Shown: piece after piece, positions 62,301 to 64,000 of the stretch | Layout: every line of letters begins with the position of its first letter | Numbering within the stretch: position 1 is the first letter of the stretch | DNA from: Heliopora coerulea | Lineage: Eukaryota > Cnidaria > Anthozoa > Scleralcyonacea > Helioporidae | Length of the DNA: 64,000 nt | Assembly: GCA_030142905.1 (NCBI GenBank) | Contig: JASJOG010000210.1 | Span: 310,001 to 374,000, forward strand | Direction of reading: 5' to 3' | The notes under the pieces: model-generated | Database searches by the model: none | The model's input: only the letters and a program-made list of their open reading frames with translations | Told to the model about the DNA's origin: nothing | Made by a program: the position numbers and the translations under genes

Positions 62301-62761
62301 TTTATTAAATATTACGATATAACTTCTGTGTCCGACTCGATGGCCTTCGTAAAGATATTTTGCTCGGCTTTGATATTCCTTTTGAGATTACGTTTTCCGC
62401 CTGGTCAATCCATAGCTGATGTTTTAATTTATTCATAGTTAACTGTCTATATAGCCTTGTAATTCATCATTTGTTCTACTCCTGACGAAGTTCACAGTTA
62501 GGTGACCGAAAGCTCGAAATAAAAAACTCAATTGATCAGAGAACGCTTGTCTAATAATTCAATAATGCCTCTACCTGATCGCGCCTCATCAATATTAGAG
62601 ACTTTAAGATGGCAGAACGGGGGCCGCTGCGACGACGTGGATACCGAGTGAAGGTTGGGAAGAGAACAGAGTCTTTCGCGCCAAAAAATTGAAGTTAAGA
62701 TACAGGAGAACGCGAACGCCAAATTTCATTCTTAGTTATTAATCAGTCTATTTTATCTGTT

Positions 62762-63945
62762 ATGCCTTCCTTCAAAAAGGTAAGAGAACTGCTACTTTGA
62801 GCCCACTATGATCAGATAATAGATGACGAAGAGTTCTTGTTACTATGGGATATCAACACATCTGGAAACCCAGATTACGCTTATAAAAGCTACGAGGCAT
62901 TCAACCTAGCAGACCAAGATGGAGCAGAGTGTAAGAGCAATTTTCGTGTTGAGAAACAAGACATTCTCCTTCTTTACGACGTTTTACAAATTCCGGAGTT
63001 TTTTACCTGCTACCAAGGGACAAAATGCAGCGGAATAGAAGGGCTGTGTATTGCCCTCCGACAATTTGCATATCAATGTCGTTATAGTGATTTAATTCCA
63101 CTATTTGGGAGGTCTGTTCCTGAACTTTCAATGATCTCAAATCGGGTTACCAAGTATATTTACGAGCTTCATGGTCATCGAGTTTTGCAGTGGAACCTGG
63201 AACTGCTTCAGCCTAATAATCTTCAGCATTTTACAAATGCAATTGCACAAAAAGGAGCAGCTCTGCATCATTGTTTTGGTTTTGTTGACGGCACTGTCCG
63301 CCCGATTTGCCGCCCCGGGAAACAATCAACGATTTGTTTACAATGGACATAAACGAATTCATTCCCTAAAGTTTCAGTCAGTCGCTTTACCGAATGGAAT
63401 AATAGCTAATTTGTTTGGACCAGTCGGTAATATATTTACACATTGTTTCAACAAACGAATTCAATGGTATTGCTAGATAACTTGTAGGTTTAACTAAGTC
63501 GACAATTTTGTGTTACTTTTATAATTTAAATATCTTTGCCGAAGGAAAGGAGCACGATGCGGAAATGTTGGCTGAATCTGGTCTTCTTGATAACTTGCAA
63601 CAGTATGTTTTTTCTCCCAACAATCAACCAATGTGCATTTACGGCGACCCTGCATACCTCCTTCCAGTTGACATACGCCTCCATATCAGTACTAACAGCT
63701 GATATGGAGGCGTTCAACAAATCAATGAGTGCAGTTAGAGTATCAGTCGAGTGGCTGTTTGGGGACGTGATAAATTATTTTAGATTTTTAGATTTTAAAA
63801 AAAAATTAAAAATGCGGTTAAGTCAGGTCGGTAAAATGTATATAGCATGCGCAATATTGCGAAACGTTCTCACATGTCTCTATGGAAATACTACATTACG
63901 ATTCTTCGAACTAGAACCACCAACACTTCAAGCATACTTTAATTA
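62762..63945 (+). pseudogene. PIF/Harbinger DDE transposase (nuclease) gene, broken
   Basis: From MPSFKKVRELLL (62762; early stop at 62798) the protein continues 'DDEEFLLLWDINTSGNPDY', 'LIPLFGRSVPELSMI', 'CFGFVDGTVRPICRPG' (first catalytic Asp, DGT), 'IANLFGPV', 'IYGDPAY' (second Asp), 'SAVRVSVEWLFGDV' (catalytic Glu, VE-W-F) and 'EPPTLQAYFN', so all DDE positions survive. Frameshifts near 63328 and 63690. 63427-63544 has gt...ag ends and may be a 118-bp intron. Companion Myb gene and TIRs are not in view; the right end is cut by the window. Confidence 0.85.
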
Positions 63946-64000
63946 GGTTAACACACAAATACATCAAACTTTAAAAACATTATTTAACTTTAACAAGCAA

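Larger units (their letters stand above)
60829..62423 (-). mobile_element. PLE-3: Penelope-like element with inverted terminal repeats, 1595 bp
   Basis: TSD TTAATTTACTCAT (60816-60828) and TTAATTTATTCAT (62424-62436), 12 of 13 identical. Inverted arms 60829-61030 and 62188-62389 (about 200 bp), then a 34-nt right-hand extension (62390-62423, acgttttccgcctggtcaatc...) like that of PLE-1. Interior: 3' half of the RT and a GIY-YIG region on the minus strand, so 5'-truncated. Confidence 0.88.
54618..62567 (-). mobile_element. PLE-2: Penelope-like element, host of four later insertions
   Basis: Terminal repeats are inverted: the left arm (54618-54960) matches the inverse of the right arm (about 60740-60828 plus 62437-62567), including CATTATTGAATTATTGGACA and CTGACGAAG..CACAGTTAGGTGACCGAAAGC. 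The protein is on the minus strand: N-terminal part 60397-60760, RT 59227-59757 and 57195-57552, GIY-YIG 55010-55570. Inserted later: LINE-E, hAT-2, solo LTR, PLE-3. Confidence 0.78.

Overview
The window is eukaryotic DNA, most likely from a cnidarian and probably a stony coral. The organism is an inference. It rests on AT-rich introns crowded with GIY-YIG Penelope-like elements (PLEs), jockey/CR1-type LINEs, hAT and Harbinger elements, tRNA-type SINEs, and capsid and ATPase remnants of a Maverick/Polinton-adintovirus type common in cnidarian genomes.

One host gene can be assembled. It is the 3' part of a SorLA (SORL1)-family sorting receptor on the plus strand, from 4906 to the stop codon at 49469-49471. 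The exons encode, in order: the last YWTD propeller blade, an 8-Cys EGF-like module, LDLa-1, a 24-nt microexon, LDLa-2, LDLa-3, a Thr-rich stalk built from 36-nt exons, a transmembrane segment, and a short tail ending in a SORL1-like acidic motif. All splice phases agree and the joined exons give 438 codons plus stop. The VPS10 domain and most of the propeller lie upstream of the window. Vertebrate SORL1 carries many LDLa repeats and six FNIII domains. Here only three LDLa modules and no FNIII are seen, with the Thr-rich stalk in their place.

The stalk lies in a recent tandem array. A 359-bp unit (one 36-nt exon plus intron) is repeated about four times (39722-41158), with a decayed fifth copy whose splice acceptor has changed from AG to AT.

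The introns hold layered mobile DNA. At 0.2-4.6 kb a LINE is split by a 3.4-kb hAT-like element with a 5-bp target duplication (TSD). At 7.4-8.4 kb lie PLE remains. From 8.7 to 14.7 kb there are four large hairpins related to PLE termini. At 25.5-26.8 kb is a LINE with an insertion. At 27.0-31.1 kb is a Maverick-like fragment (coiled-coil protein, packaging ATPase, major capsid protein) whose capsid gene is cut by PLE-1, a palindrome with 0.89-kb arms and a 14-bp TSD. At 31.6-33.7 kb is a nested foldback region. At 35.0-38.2 kb is a LINE carrying a SINE with a 13-bp TSD.

Downstream of the receptor, PLE-2 (54.6-62.6 kb) contains a LINE, an hAT (8-bp TSD), a solo LTR and PLE-3 (13-bp TSD). A broken PIF/Harbinger transposase gene fills the right edge. 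The terminal repeats of PLE-1 and PLE-3 carry hammerhead-ribozyme-like motifs.
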